Below are positions 50,109 to 58,661 of a stretch of 64,000 bases of DNA, in pieces (position 1 is the first letter of the stretch; each line of letters starts with the position of its first letter). The stretch spans positions 186,001 through 250,000 of the forward strand of contig NZ_VFVY01000009.1 of the NCBI RefSeq assembly GCF_006442315.1. The letters run 5' to 3'. A model generated the notes under the pieces. It saw only the letters and a program-made list of their open reading frames with translations, did not search any database and was not told the DNA's origin. This stretch comes from Mesorhizobium sp. B2-3-4 (GTDB lineage Bacteria; Pseudomonadota; Alphaproteobacteria; Rhizobiales; Rhizobiaceae). Both the position numbers and the translations under genes were made by a program.

Positions 50109-50141
50109 CACAATCACGCGGTACAGGAACGCTGGGGCCGA

Positions 50142-50633
50142 CTAGCGGCTGACGGCGTCATCGTCATCCTGAAGGCCGAGAATAAGTGCCGCACCGCCGC
50201 CAACCGCACCGGCACCCAAAAGAACCGGCAAAACGCCAGGTTCGGAGCCGGTCGGGACGACGGCGGCCTGCGGCGCCTCGAACGATACGCACATCCCACC
50301 CTCGACGGGATCGACCTTGACGGTCACATTCGGTGGAACGTCGAATGCACAATTGGTACCGACGACCAGTGAGGCGGAAGCCTGCGCCCCGGTCATGATG
50401 CGTGCGCCCGAATAGACCGGCGCTTCTGCATTGACGCCGGCATAGCCGCCAGCCTGCGACATCTGGACATCACCGCGGACCTGGGTCAGTTGACCGACAA
50501 CACTTCCCGAAACCGGCATGGCGGCAAGGCAGGAACACTGCGTGGCCTGTGCGAACGCTGCCGATCCGGCAAACAGGACGCTTCCAGCTGCGAGCGTCAC
50601 AAAAGCAAAAACAACCCCTACCCGACCCGACAT
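50142..50633 (-). CDS. Secreted FecR-like protein with acidic C-terminal tail (paralog A), unknown function
   Basis: A 163-residue protein with a Sec signal peptide (cleavage near AFA-QA, residue 28). Its central region (GQLTQVRGDVQMSQAGGY ... SGARIMTGAQASASLVV) resembles a FecR-type beta domain. Four cysteines (33, 35, 95, 115) match those of the neighbouring paralog. A Gly/Ala-rich hydrophobic stretch (~134-154) is followed by DDDDAVSR at the very end. The start at 50633 has GAAGGGGTGG upstream. Its place directly before the capsule phosphatase and export genes suggests a surface or polysaccharide-linked role, but no function is established. Confidence 0.8.
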   Translation of the reverse strand: MSGRVGVVFAFVTLAAGSVLFAGSAAFAQATQCSCLAAMPVSGSVVGQLTQVRGDVQMSQAGGYAGVNAEAPVYSGARIMTGAQASASLVVGTNCAFDVPPNVTVKVDPVEGGMCVSFEAPQAAVVPTGSEPGVLPVLLGAGAVGGGAALILGLQDDDDAVSR

Positions 50634-50771
50634 TTCCACCCCTTCGAACCAGCTATTCCCCCGCCAGGAACGGCTCACACACTATTTCACCCAGCAATAA
50701 TCCAATATGGTTAACGAACTCGTCCAAACATACCTGCGTCGTATCCGGCCTACCGCCGCCGACCACCGCCT

Positions 50772-51260
50772 TCAGCGGCTGACAGCGTTGTCGTCGTTCT
50801 GCGTCGCGGCAAGCACGCCGGTGGCAAGAAGCGCGCCGGCGAAAATCCCCTCGGGTGGGCCGAAACCGCCAGGCGCACCGCTGGATTGCTGGACGGCCGC
50901 GGTCTGTTCCGAGCCCACCAGTTTGAGGCAGATGTTGCCCTCGACACGAGAGACATCCAGGCTCGAATTCGCCGGTACATCGAGATTGCAGCCGCCCACG
51001 GCCACGGATGCCGTCCCCTTCGGACCGACCACCACACGGCTGCCGAAATCAAGCGTGTTTCCCGCCTTGGCCGGACCGTATCCGGCGGCCTGCGACACCA
51101 TCACATCGCCATTCGTGGAAACAATGGAGCCAACCGGATTTTGCGGACCGTGATAGGCGGTGGCGCAACTGCACGATGCATCCTGGGCAAACGCGGAAAC
51201 CGAACCAAAACCGACTGAAACGACAAACCCAACCACTGTGGTTCTAACGATGAGCTTCAT
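50772..51260 (-). CDS. Secreted FecR-like protein with acidic C-terminal tail (paralog B), unknown function
   Basis: A 162-residue paralog of the next gene downstream. It has a signal peptide (cleavage near AFA-QD, residue 25), then CSC at 30-32, GSIVSTNGDVMVSQAAGYG, GSRVVVGPKGTASVAV, CNLDVP (C91) and VEGNICLKL (C111). A hydrophobic segment at ~138-152 precedes the tail NDDNAVSR. Overall identity to paralog A looks about 35-40 percent by eye, with all four cysteines and the final AVSR kept. The start at 51260 has AAGGA upstream; the longer open frame (to 51422) is leader. Confidence 0.78.
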   Translation of the reverse strand: MKLIVRTTVVGFVVSVGFGSVSAFAQDASCSCATAYHGPQNPVGSIVSTNGDVMVSQAAGYGPAKAGNTLDFGSRVVVGPKGTASVAVGGCNLDVPANSSLDVSRVEGNICLKLVGSEQTAAVQQSSGAPGGFGPPEGIFAGALLATGVLAATQNDDNAVSR

Positions 51261-51667
51261 TCGTTTTGTCCTTCCCTCGAAGCGGCTCCTCGGGCCCGCC
51301 AAATCAAAAGACGATGATATCAGCGCGTAACAGTTTTTTGCCATAATTCCAACCCGTTTCGCACGCGCGAGAGATTTTTGACTTGCGGCGCGCCCTTTAG
51401 AGCACATCATTTTAGCAACCACTCATTAACAATTCTGATTATCGTCGCCCAATGTCTGATTATCCGGGAAAAAACCGAGATTTCCTTTGAACCGTGACTG
51501 CGCCCGAGCGCGACTGATCAGCGATTCGACAGGGCCGGAAGATGATTCACGATCGGAGATGCAGCCAGGACAGGCTTTGGGCCCGATCGACAGCCCGGAC
51601 TTGGAAGTTGGTCATGGATCAGGAGCGATCAGCTCAAAGATAGAAACAGCGCCAATATCGGCCGGGA
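51261..51667. other. Intergenic region upstream of the secreted-protein/capsule genes
   Basis: About 400 bases between the end of the right-hand glycosyltransferase operon and paralog B, presumably carrying the promoter for the minus-strand capsule genes. It has an AT-rich patch at about 51310-51470 and a pair of direct repeats (annotated separately). No RNA gene or further coding frame was recognised. Confidence 0.45.
51434..51464. promoter_or_regulatory. Direct repeats TCTGATTATC spaced 21 bp
   Basis: Two identical 10-base copies begin at 51434 and 51455, exactly two helical turns apart, about 175 bases upstream of paralog B. The spacing on one DNA face is what a dimeric or tandem-binding regulator would use. 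No known regulator is assigned. Confidence 0.4.
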
Positions 51668-52834
51668 TCAAAAAGCGGAAGGCGCTCCCGCCATCGCGCC
51701 GCGGCCCCCCCCGAGCTTCTCTATCTGGTGCATGTACCTCTCGACCACGATCGTTTCCGAAAACTGCCGTTCGACCTTCCTCCTGCTCTCAATTCCCATC
51801 GCATCCCTGGAAGCGCCGTCCATGACGGTGAATTCGGTCATCTTCTTCGCCAGGTCGCCGGCGTCCCTCACCTGGCAAAGGAAGCCGTTGACGGCATGAT
51901 CCACCACCTCCTTGCAGCCAGGCACGTCGGTGGCGATCAAGGCCTTAGCCATGGCGGCTGCCTCGAGCAGCGAGCGCGGCGTGCCCTCCCTGTACGAGGG
52001 CAGGACGACGCAATCGGCTGCGGCCAGAAAGGGGCGAACGTCGTCGGTGGCACCGAGATACTCGACCAATCCCTCTTCAACCCATTGCTCGACTTGCGCG
52101 CGACTGACGGCCGTGCGGTTCTCGACATCGAGAAAGCCGAGGAGCTGGAAGCGCGCGGTCGGCGCTTGCCGGCGGACGAGGCGGGCAGCTTCGACAAACT
52201 CCCCGACGCCCTTGTCCCACAGCAGCCGCGCCACCATGAGGAAGACGATGGGGCTGGACGGCGCGCGCTCGCGAGGTGACGGCGAGAAGCGCAAGAGGTC
52301 GACGCCGGAGCCGGGCAGCAACGCGGTTCGCTCCTTGCGCACGATACGAGCCTCGACGAAAAGCATCCGGTCATCGTCGTTCTGAAAGAAAACCACCCTC
52401 GAGCGGGCCAGCGCCAGGCGATACAGGGCCTTGGCAATTCGCTGGAGCAGGCCGCCACGGACGAAGACAGTGCCGAGCCCCGAAATATTGTTTATGACCG
52501 CAATGCCGTTCAGGTTCGCGGCCATCGAGCCGAACACGTTGGGCTTGATGGTGAAGCCCACGAACGCCAGCGGTTTCTCGCGACGCAGAATGCGCCAGTA
52601 GCGCCACAAAAGCGCGAAGTCGCGAAATGGCGACGTGCCGGAATTGTCGATTTCGATCTCGACATAACGGCACCCCATGCGCGGGATCAACGACGAATAT
52701 TCGTCCTTGGGCGCGACGACGACGACATCATAGCCGCGCCCCAGCAATGTCTCGATCAGACCCTTGCGGAAATTGACGACGTTCCAGGATGTGTTGATCG
52801 AGATGACGATCTTCTTTCCGACTTCAGACCCCAC
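51668..52834 (-). CDS. Glycosyltransferase family 4 (PglA-like)
   Basis: Cytoplasmic GT-B transferase of 388 residues. The N-terminal ISINTSWNVVNFRKGLIETL and later NISGLGTVF are typical of the PglA/WbpT-like group that adds GalNAc or related sugars second in a repeat. The donor-binding Glu motif is REGTPRSLLEAAAMAKALIATDV (ExxxxxxxE), with PGSGVDLLRF and MVARLLWDKGVGEFVEAA before it. The C-terminus is Gly/Ala-rich. Last gene of the right-hand minus-strand operon, 22 bases after the preceding glycosyltransferase. Confidence 0.86.
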   Translation of the reverse strand: MGSEVGKKIVISINTSWNVVNFRKGLIETLLGRGYDVVVVAPKDEYSSLIPRMGCRYVEIEIDNSGTSPFRDFALLWRYWRILRREKPLAFVGFTIKPNVFGSMAANLNGIAVINNISGLGTVFVRGGLLQRIAKALYRLALARSRVVFFQNDDDRMLFVEARIVRKERTALLPGSGVDLLRFSPSPRERAPSSPIVFLMVARLLWDKGVGEFVEAARLVRRQAPTARFQLLGFLDVENRTAVSRAQVEQWVEEGLVEYLGATDDVRPFLAAADCVVLPSYREGTPRSLLEAAAMAKALIATDVPGCKEVVDHAVNGFLCQVRDAGDLAKKMTEFTVMDGASRDAMGIESRRKVERQFSETIVVERYMHQIEKLGGGRGAMAGAPSAF

Positions 52835-52856
52835 TCCCCGCTCCTCCGGATGCCCG

Positions 52857-53987
52857 TCAACCCATCACCTCACGCGGTCGCACAGCGTCCGGCCCAAAAG
52901 TCTCGAACAGCCGCAAGATCGCACCGTCATTGGCTACGGAAGAAATGCGCGCGAAGCAGGCGTCTCTTGCAAGTTGCAGATCCTCGGGCCGGGCGATGAG
53001 ACCAGCGACCGCGCGTGCAATGTCCTGCGGATCATCGGGGTCGAAGTCGAACTCCGGTCCCGCCGGGAGGTAGTGCCTAGTGCCGCTGTCGCGCGACATC
53101 AATACGGCACATCCCGCCCAGGCCGCCTCGATGGGAGAAACCGCGGCCGGTTCGGTGCGCGAGGGCAATATCAAGATATCATGGTCGGCATAGACCGAGA
53201 TCATCCCGTCATGAGCCATGTTGTTTTGAAAACGAAGCCTGTCCGCCAGTCCCAGCGCCTGCGCCTCCTTGCCCAAGGCCTGACAGAAAGCCGTGTCGGA
53301 TTGCGTTGCCTCCTCGCCGCAGAACGTCAAGGAGAATGGTCTTGACGCCGACAGGCTCGCCAGCGCCCGCAGAAGCAGACTGTGCCCCTTTCGCTCCCGG
53401 TATTTCGCCACCATCAGGATTCGAGGCGGCCAGTGCAATGGCCTGCCATGCAGCTTTGCGATCTGGATCGGCGCGAAGGGACTTCCGAATGGCAGCGGCA
53501 TGGCATTCCCCGCACCGGCAGTGCCCGGATTGGACGGAAGCCGTGACGTGAAATGCGGAATACCGAGCCATCCGAAGACTGCTCTTCGCATCCATGTACC
53601 GCTCCACGGCCTAGGCTTGGCGTCCTCCTGATCGTAGATGACCAGCTTGCGCCCCTGCAAAATCGCGCACAAGGCGGCGATCCTGCAGAACCATCGCGTC
53701 ACGCCGCGCACGATCACCACATCGGGATCCAAGGCCCGGAGACGCCTCCAGTACGAAACGAGACCCGGAAAAGAACGCGGCGAATTCGGGATATTGCCGG
53801 GACATCGGGGCATAAGCCGGCGCGACAACGCCGACGGTGCCATTACGCTGGGGGTAAGAAGTACATGGTTCTCCGTGGATCCTGTCTCGACGACATCAAC
53901 CGAAACATGATGGCCGGCCGAGGTCAGTATGCGCACCCAAGGCACGGCGTTGGTGTGATATCTCGGCAGGCAGAACAGGTATCTCAA
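52857..53987 (-). CDS. Glycosyltransferase family 4
   Basis: GT-B transferase of 376 residues. MRYLFCLPRYHTNAVPWVRIL starts the acceptor half. The donor half has ILMVAKYRERKGHSLLLRALA (about 190-211) and RTEPAAVSPIEAAWAGCAVLMS with the ExxxxxxxE pair near 280-288. It lies four bases after the flippase stop. Donor sugar unknown. Confidence 0.85.
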   Translation of the reverse strand: MRYLFCLPRYHTNAVPWVRILTSAGHHVSVDVVETGSTENHVLLTPSVMAPSALSRRLMPRCPGNIPNSPRSFPGLVSYWRRLRALDPDVVIVRGVTRWFCRIAALCAILQGRKLVIYDQEDAKPRPWSGTWMRRAVFGWLGIPHFTSRLPSNPGTAGAGNAMPLPFGSPFAPIQIAKLHGRPLHWPPRILMVAKYRERKGHSLLLRALASLSASRPFSLTFCGEEATQSDTAFCQALGKEAQALGLADRLRFQNNMAHDGMISVYADHDILILPSRTEPAAVSPIEAAWAGCAVLMSRDSGTRHYLPAGPEFDFDPDDPQDIARAVAGLIARPEDLQLARDACFARISSVANDGAILRLFETFGPDAVRPREVMG

Positions 53988-53991
53988 AGTA

Positions 53992-55329
53992 TCAGCCCAG
54001 GAAAAGTTCGGCGGCGCGGATCCGCCGTTTCAGCAATAATTGCGACACCGCCATCATTGCCGCATAGACCAGCGCGGATACGATCAGGCCGGCCCAGGCG
54101 ATACCCGCAATCCCGCCCCAGCCCGAGAGGGCGAATGAAAGCGGCAGATAGACGACAATCGCGGACGCCATGATCTTGAGAAGCGGTTTTGTACCGGCCA
54201 GAACCTGGATCAAGGGGTTGAAATGCATTCCGGCCAGGCCGAGGCACTCGGCCGCGAACAAGATGGCAAAAAGCAGCGAGGCTTCGGCATAGGCCGAACC
54301 GGCGGCAAGAACGACGACGAGCTTTTGCAGCACGATGCCACCTGCAGCCATGCAGGCGGCGACGCACGCCGAAACCAACGTGATGCGGGCATTCAGCCTG
54401 TTCAGGCGGGCCGGAGATTCCTCGTTGGACAGCTTCGCGATTTCGGGAAAGACCACCTGGTTCAAAGGACCGGTCAGCCGGGACATCATCGTCGCCAGAC
54501 GCGACGCCACGGAATAGGAGCCCGCGGCCACATCTCCCAACAGGCCTGCGACAAGGAACAAGGCTACATGGCGCCTCGCATTCACCAGCGTCGACAGCAG
54601 GCTGGTGCCGGTGGCCATGACGAGGAATATCCAAAAGAAACGCCGCCCGGAATGGGAACGAAGCGGATTGAACAGTTTGATATTCTCGCGTCGGGCATGG
54701 ACAAGCAACCGGACGAACAGCGTCAGATTGTAGAGCGCACCGATCGCCGCCAGCACAACCACGTAGGCGACCAAAGGAGCCGTTACCGCCCACAGGACGA
54801 GCGAGGCGAGAACCACGGCAATCCCTTGCGCGAGCTGATTGCCGGCAATGACATCGTATCGCCCCTTCAGGCGAAGCACCCCCTTGGGAGTACCGGCAAG
54901 GCTGGCCAGCAAGGCAAGACTGTAGATCAGTGCCAAGAGCCTGTTCTGATGCGATACGCCGATCGTCTCGCCAAACAGCAGGATCCCCCCCATCGCCACC
55001 GCGGTGGCGACAAAGGCGGCCGAAACATCCAGCGCGATGCCGCAGGATGCCGCCGGGCCGAGGCGTGAGCGCGACTTGGCGGACAGCCTGATGACGGGCT
55101 GCCAGCTCTCGAACGTGGCGAGGCCGGAAATGAAAGCAACATAAGCCTGGATCACGGCGAGCGTACCAAAATCCGCCGGACCGAGCGAGCGTGCGTTGAG
55201 AGCCAGCGCAATGATGGAGCACAAGGCCGCCACGCCACTCGAGGATGTCGTCACGGTAACGTCCCGTGCGACCCGCCGCGCGCGCATCCATCCGGAAGGC
55301 TTGGCTATCGCCGTCATCTCCTCAGCCAT
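53992..55329 (-). CDS. Wzx-type polysaccharide flippase
   Basis: MATE/MOP-superfamily membrane protein of 445 residues with about twelve hydrophobic segments, expected to flip lipid-linked repeat units to the periplasmic face. Typical features are NARSLGPADFGTLAVIQAY near 45-63, and SYSVASRLATMMSRLTGPLNQVVFPEIAKLS in the middle (given here in part: MSRLTGPLNQVVFPEIA). It overlaps the polymerase gene stop by eight bases. Its partners are the adjacent Wzy and the initiating sugar transferase at the right edge. Confidence 0.9.
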   Translation of the reverse strand: MAEEMTAIAKPSGWMRARRVARDVTVTTSSSGVAALCSIIALALNARSLGPADFGTLAVIQAYVAFISGLATFESWQPVIRLSAKSRSRLGPAASCGIALDVSAAFVATAVAMGGILLFGETIGVSHQNRLLALIYSLALLASLAGTPKGVLRLKGRYDVIAGNQLAQGIAVVLASLVLWAVTAPLVAYVVVLAAIGALYNLTLFVRLLVHARRENIKLFNPLRSHSGRRFFWIFLVMATGTSLLSTLVNARRHVALFLVAGLLGDVAAGSYSVASRLATMMSRLTGPLNQVVFPEIAKLSNEESPARLNRLNARITLVSACVAACMAAGGIVLQKLVVVLAAGSAYAEASLLFAILFAAECLGLAGMHFNPLIQVLAGTKPLLKIMASAIVVYLPLSFALSGWGGIAGIAWAGLIVSALVYAAMMAVSQLLLKRRIRAAELFLG

Positions 55330-56614
55330 GGTCCCGACGCAAGCCGCCTGGCCCCATCACCCCCGCGGGGACTTGCGGGAAGCACATTCGGTGCACGTAC
55401 ACCAGTCCGAATATGAAAAGCGCCACAAGGATGACCCGCTTGGCGGAGATGAACGCGCCGAGCAGTTCCTTGCGCTGAATGTAGAATGTCAGGTGAATGA
55501 TCGCGACGATCAGACCGGCCTTGAGCGCCGCGCTGCGGACATTGCGGATGATCGCTTCGATAGCGACGCAAGCCAGGGACAGGATGACGACGAGCAGCGG
55601 AAATCCTGCGTAGCCGAAATTCGCGTAGAATTCGGCCCAGATATTGGCCGCGACACCACCACTGTAACCCGGAAAGAGCAGCGGTTGGACCTGCTCGTTG
55701 TAGGTGCAGCCATCCTTGCCGAAGACCGCGTCCGAAAATGGAATGAACGAAAGCGGCACCAGCCAGAGATTGGAACAAGGCAGTGTGTAGCCGTATTTCA
55801 CGATAAGGTCCAAATGCGCCAGTGTCACGAACTGCTCCAGCCCGACAAGGGTGGAATCCGACAGCTGGTCGAACTTAATTTTCTGGCCAACGAGCTCGAA
55901 ATTTCCCGCCTTCACCGCCGAGTAAACTGCTTTGTACACTGCCAGGAAAAAGAAGGCGGACAGCCCGCCGATAACGTACCTCTTCTTCATCATCATCAAT
56001 GGAACGTTTCTGTATCTTATGTAAAGCAAAGACAGAATCGTTATTGCGATCGACGATCTGTGACCGATATAGAGCGTAAAAAGCAGCCCCAGACAGCTAA
56101 GGGCCATAACAAATTTGGACTGCTTCCAACCCGACAGAACCCCAAAGACGACACCGATAATGCACGTGTTGTAGAATATATATTGAAACCGCCCAGTAGA
56201 TGACAAAACGTCAGCTTTCGAAGCGGAAAAAAGGGCCGGATTTGCAATCGAAATCCCGCCAAAAATAGCGATCATCGCAATTATTATCAGCGACTCGCCT
56301 TGGCCATCGTTGTCGATTTGGAAATTCTGGCGTCTTGGGACGAAAATAACCATCGCCGCGACGACACAAGCGATGGCAATGGCGATGGCGTACCCCGTGC
56401 CCAAGTCATATGCGAAATCATATTTCCGCCCACCGATATCAACGTACTGAAAGCCGCCGGCAACAAATGGAACGAAATAAACCAGACTCGATATCAGCAG
56501 AAGCATTTGCGGAGTGAGCGCAAACGGCGAAACCAAATAGTCTCTTCTGAAATCCTGCACTTTCAGCCTGCTGCCTTGCTCGAAATATGCGATTTCACGC
56601 CCGATAGAGCGCAT
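55322..56614 (-). CDS. O-antigen polymerase (Wzy-like) membrane protein
   Basis: Polytopic protein of 430 residues with about eleven hydrophobic segments and a large central loop (NFELVGQKIKFDQLSDSTLVG). It lacks the HxN-type Wzy_C signature seen in the other three candidates and resembles the more variable Wzy polymerases (PFSDAVFGKDGCTYNEQ; GYSGGVAANIWAEFYANFGYAG, given here in part). The 5' half of the gene is AT-richer than its neighbours, as is common for wzy. It overlaps wzx by eight bases, which supports the assignment. Confidence 0.82.
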   Translation of the reverse strand: MRSIGREIAYFEQGSRLKVQDFRRDYLVSPFALTPQMLLLISSLVYFVPFVAGGFQYVDIGGRKYDFAYDLGTGYAIAIAIACVVAAMVIFVPRRQNFQIDNDGQGESLIIIAMIAIFGGISIANPALFSASKADVLSSTGRFQYIFYNTCIIGVVFGVLSGWKQSKFVMALSCLGLLFTLYIGHRSSIAITILSLLYIRYRNVPLMMMKKRYVIGGLSAFFFLAVYKAVYSAVKAGNFELVGQKIKFDQLSDSTLVGLEQFVTLAHLDLIVKYGYTLPCSNLWLVPLSFIPFSDAVFGKDGCTYNEQVQPLLFPGYSGGVAANIWAEFYANFGYAGFPLLVVILSLACVAIEAIIRNVRSAALKAGLIVAIIHLTFYIQRKELLGAFISAKRVILVALFIFGLVYVHRMCFPQVPAGVMGPGGLRRDHG

Positions 56615-56637
56615 CTGGGGCGCAAGGCGGACGACAC

Positions 56638-57450
56638 CTAGACCTCGGCCATGATTACATGTGCCTGAATCTTGGCGGCAACTTCGCCGCTGCCATGTCT
56701 GTCCGCGATTGCCGATGCCGCGTAGTCTGTCGCAGCCTCCAGTTTTCCTGCTTCCCTGGCCTCGATCTCGCTGCGAAGAACAGTCCCCTGACAGTAGGCA
56801 ACGGCAGGAACGCGCGCCGAGGAGGCGCGGCTTTGTTCGGCCCTGGTCTCGATCACGACATGGGAGAAACCCGCCTCCTCGACGTCCCTACGGATCAACG
56901 CCTTGTCGTGATAGCCGTGCGGCGTGCGGGCCAGGAAACGCGGTGGATCGCCGGGAAACATCCGCGCCAGTGCGTTCGTCACGTCATCGGCAAACACGTT
57001 GTCCTCGATGCGGTCCCATACGTTGAACAAAAACCGCCCTCCAGGTTTCAGGACTCGCCTGGCTTCGCGGTAGGCTGAGGTGCGGTTTGGAAAGAACATC
57101 GCACCGAACTGACAACAGACGAGATCGAAGGCCGCATCCTCAAACGGCAGCGCCATCGCGTCCGCCTGGCGCCAACTGATGCGACCGTCAGCAGTTTGCC
57201 GCGAGGCGGCATAGTCGAGCATCGGCTGGTTGAGGTCCGTCACCGTGTAGCGCGCGCCAGCGGACAATCCCGGCGCCAATGCGCGGGTCACAACCCCGGT
57301 GCCGGCGGCGATTTCCAGGACTGCGCCCGGCGACAGAGCCGCGGCCCGTCGCGCGATGTCCGCAGCGTACGGCTCGAAAATCAAAGGCACCATGTAGCGG
57401 TCATAGTTTTCGGGAATCGAGCCCGTGAACAGCTTGTCCGTTTCCAACAT
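56638..57450 (-). CDS. Class I SAM methyltransferase
   Basis: UbiE/Methyltransf_11-type enzyme of 270 residues from MLETDKLFTGSIPENYDRY. Motif I is VLEIAAGTGVVTRALAP (about 44-60), then TDLNQPMLDYA, ADAMALPFEDAAFDLVCCQFG and RVLKPGGRFLFNVWD. GGTGGGG precedes this ATG; the longer frame starting at 57552 would overlap the upstream gene. The target may be a sugar, but proteins of this type also act on small molecules, so a role in the cluster is inferred from position only. Confidence 0.8.
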   Translation of the reverse strand: MLETDKLFTGSIPENYDRYMVPLIFEPYAADIARRAAALSPGAVLEIAAGTGVVTRALAPGLSAGARYTVTDLNQPMLDYAASRQTADGRISWRQADAMALPFEDAAFDLVCCQFGAMFFPNRTSAYREARRVLKPGGRFLFNVWDRIEDNVFADDVTNALARMFPGDPPRFLARTPHGYHDKALIRRDVEEAGFSHVVIETRAEQSRASSARVPAVAYCQGTVLRSEIEAREAGKLEAATDYAASAIADRHGSGEVAAKIQAHVIMAEV

Positions 57451-57524
57451 GGCAATCCCCACCGTCTGCCCGATGACTCGTGAGACTAGCATATTTTTGC
57501 CTGTTCCCGACCGTTTTCCGCGCA

Positions 57525-58661
57525 CTAGCCATCGAGGGGCAATGTCTCCCACAGCGCGCTGTAGGATCTTGCCATCCGCTCCAGCGAAAAATCAGATGCG
57601 ACGCGGTCGCGGCATGCCTGACGTCTGGCCGCCCAGGATCCGGACTCGCGCATTTCCAGAGCCATGCGGGTGATGGAGCGGGAAAGCGCTTCGGGATCCT
57701 GGCTCGGAACAACAAATCCGGTATTGCCGACAAGCATGCCGATGTCGCCGACATCCGTTGCCACGCAGGGCGTGCCACACGCCATGGCTTCGGCGACGAC
57801 GTTGGGGAACGCCTCGCGGCTGGAGGCAAGCACATGGATGTCGAATGCATTCATGAGAGCAGCGACTTCGTCGCTCGGACCAAGCAGCAGCACCTTGTCG
57901 CGAACCCCGTACCGATCCAGCAATCCGGTAAGCTCGGTGTTCTCGGCCGTCATTCCAGGCCCAGCCAGAACGCAGTTGGAAGGGAACTCGGCGCGCACCG
58001 ACAGCTTGGCCAAGGCGGCAACAAGGTTCCTGTGGTCCTTGTCGGGATGCCAGCGAGCGACGCATCCTATGACGAACCGGTCTTCCTCCATCGACCAGGC
58101 CCGACGCAGCCGCTCGCGTGCCTTGTCATCCGGCTCGAACACGGCCAGATCATAGCCGTTCGGTATTATCGTCCAGTTCGACGCCGAGTAGCCGGCGTCG
58201 ATATGGCGCTGTGAGGCCTGTTGCGAACAACTCACAATGCGGGTCGGAACCATCCTGGATATGAGCGCGCAGCCCCTGTCCACCGCCCTCGTGGCCAAGG
58301 GGGCGGCGCGAGGATCCAGACCGGAATTGTGCATTCCCCAAACAACCAGCCTGATACCAGCAAGCCGCGCCAGGACGCCTCCGACCAGATTTGCGTGATA
58401 CATCCAGCACTGGACGACATCGGGCCGACAGGTCGAGAGGACACGCCGAAATGCCGCAAGCCCGCTCAAGCTCAGCCTTCCCCTCGGCATCGACAGGCAG
58501 GTCAGCGGCACCCCCGCCTCGCGAAGCAGCGGTCCGTATTTTCCCTCGTCGGAAAGCGAGACCACGGCATGCGAATGGGTGTGCTCGGCCGTGCAGAGGC
58601 GGAACAAAGCCGCCTCGGCGCCGCCATTCTGCAACCCGGTGATGACATGCAGGATTTTAAT
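57525..58661 (-). CDS. Glycosyltransferase family 4, probable ATT start codon
   Basis: GT-B transferase of 378 residues. The conserved N-terminal strand KILHVITGLQNGGAE is encoded in frame only if translation begins at ATT (58661-58659): GAGAGGAG lies seven bases before it, the upstream in-frame codons contain no ATG, GTG or TTG before a TAG, and the ATT overlaps the preceding TAA (ATTAA). A TTG at 58634 would remove the first strand. Donor-site motifs: IIPNGYDLAVFEP, GCVARWHPDKDHRNLV and SREAFPNVVAEAMACGTPCVA. Donor and acceptor unknown. Confidence 0.8.
   Translation of the reverse strand: MKILHVITGLQNGGAEAALFRLCTAEHTHSHAVVSLSDEGKYGPLLREAGVPLTCLSMPRGRLSLSGLAAFRRVLSTCRPDVVQCWMYHANLVGGVLARLAGIRLVVWGMHNSGLDPRAAPLATRAVDRGCALISRMVPTRIVSCSQQASQRHIDAGYSASNWTIIPNGYDLAVFEPDDKARERLRRAWSMEEDRFVIGCVARWHPDKDHRNLVAALAKLSVRAEFPSNCVLAGPGMTAENTELTGLLDRYGVRDKVLLLGPSDEVAALMNAFDIHVLASSREAFPNVVAEAMACGTPCVATDVGDIGMLVGNTGFVVPSQDPEALSRSITRMALEMRESGSWAARRQACRDRVASDFSLERMARSYSALWETLPLDG

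Noticed and set aside
53984..55291. 435-codon same-strand frame overlapping the flippase gene
   Set aside because: Shifted reading of the flippase sequence giving an Arg/Gly-rich product; the flippase frame has the membrane segments.
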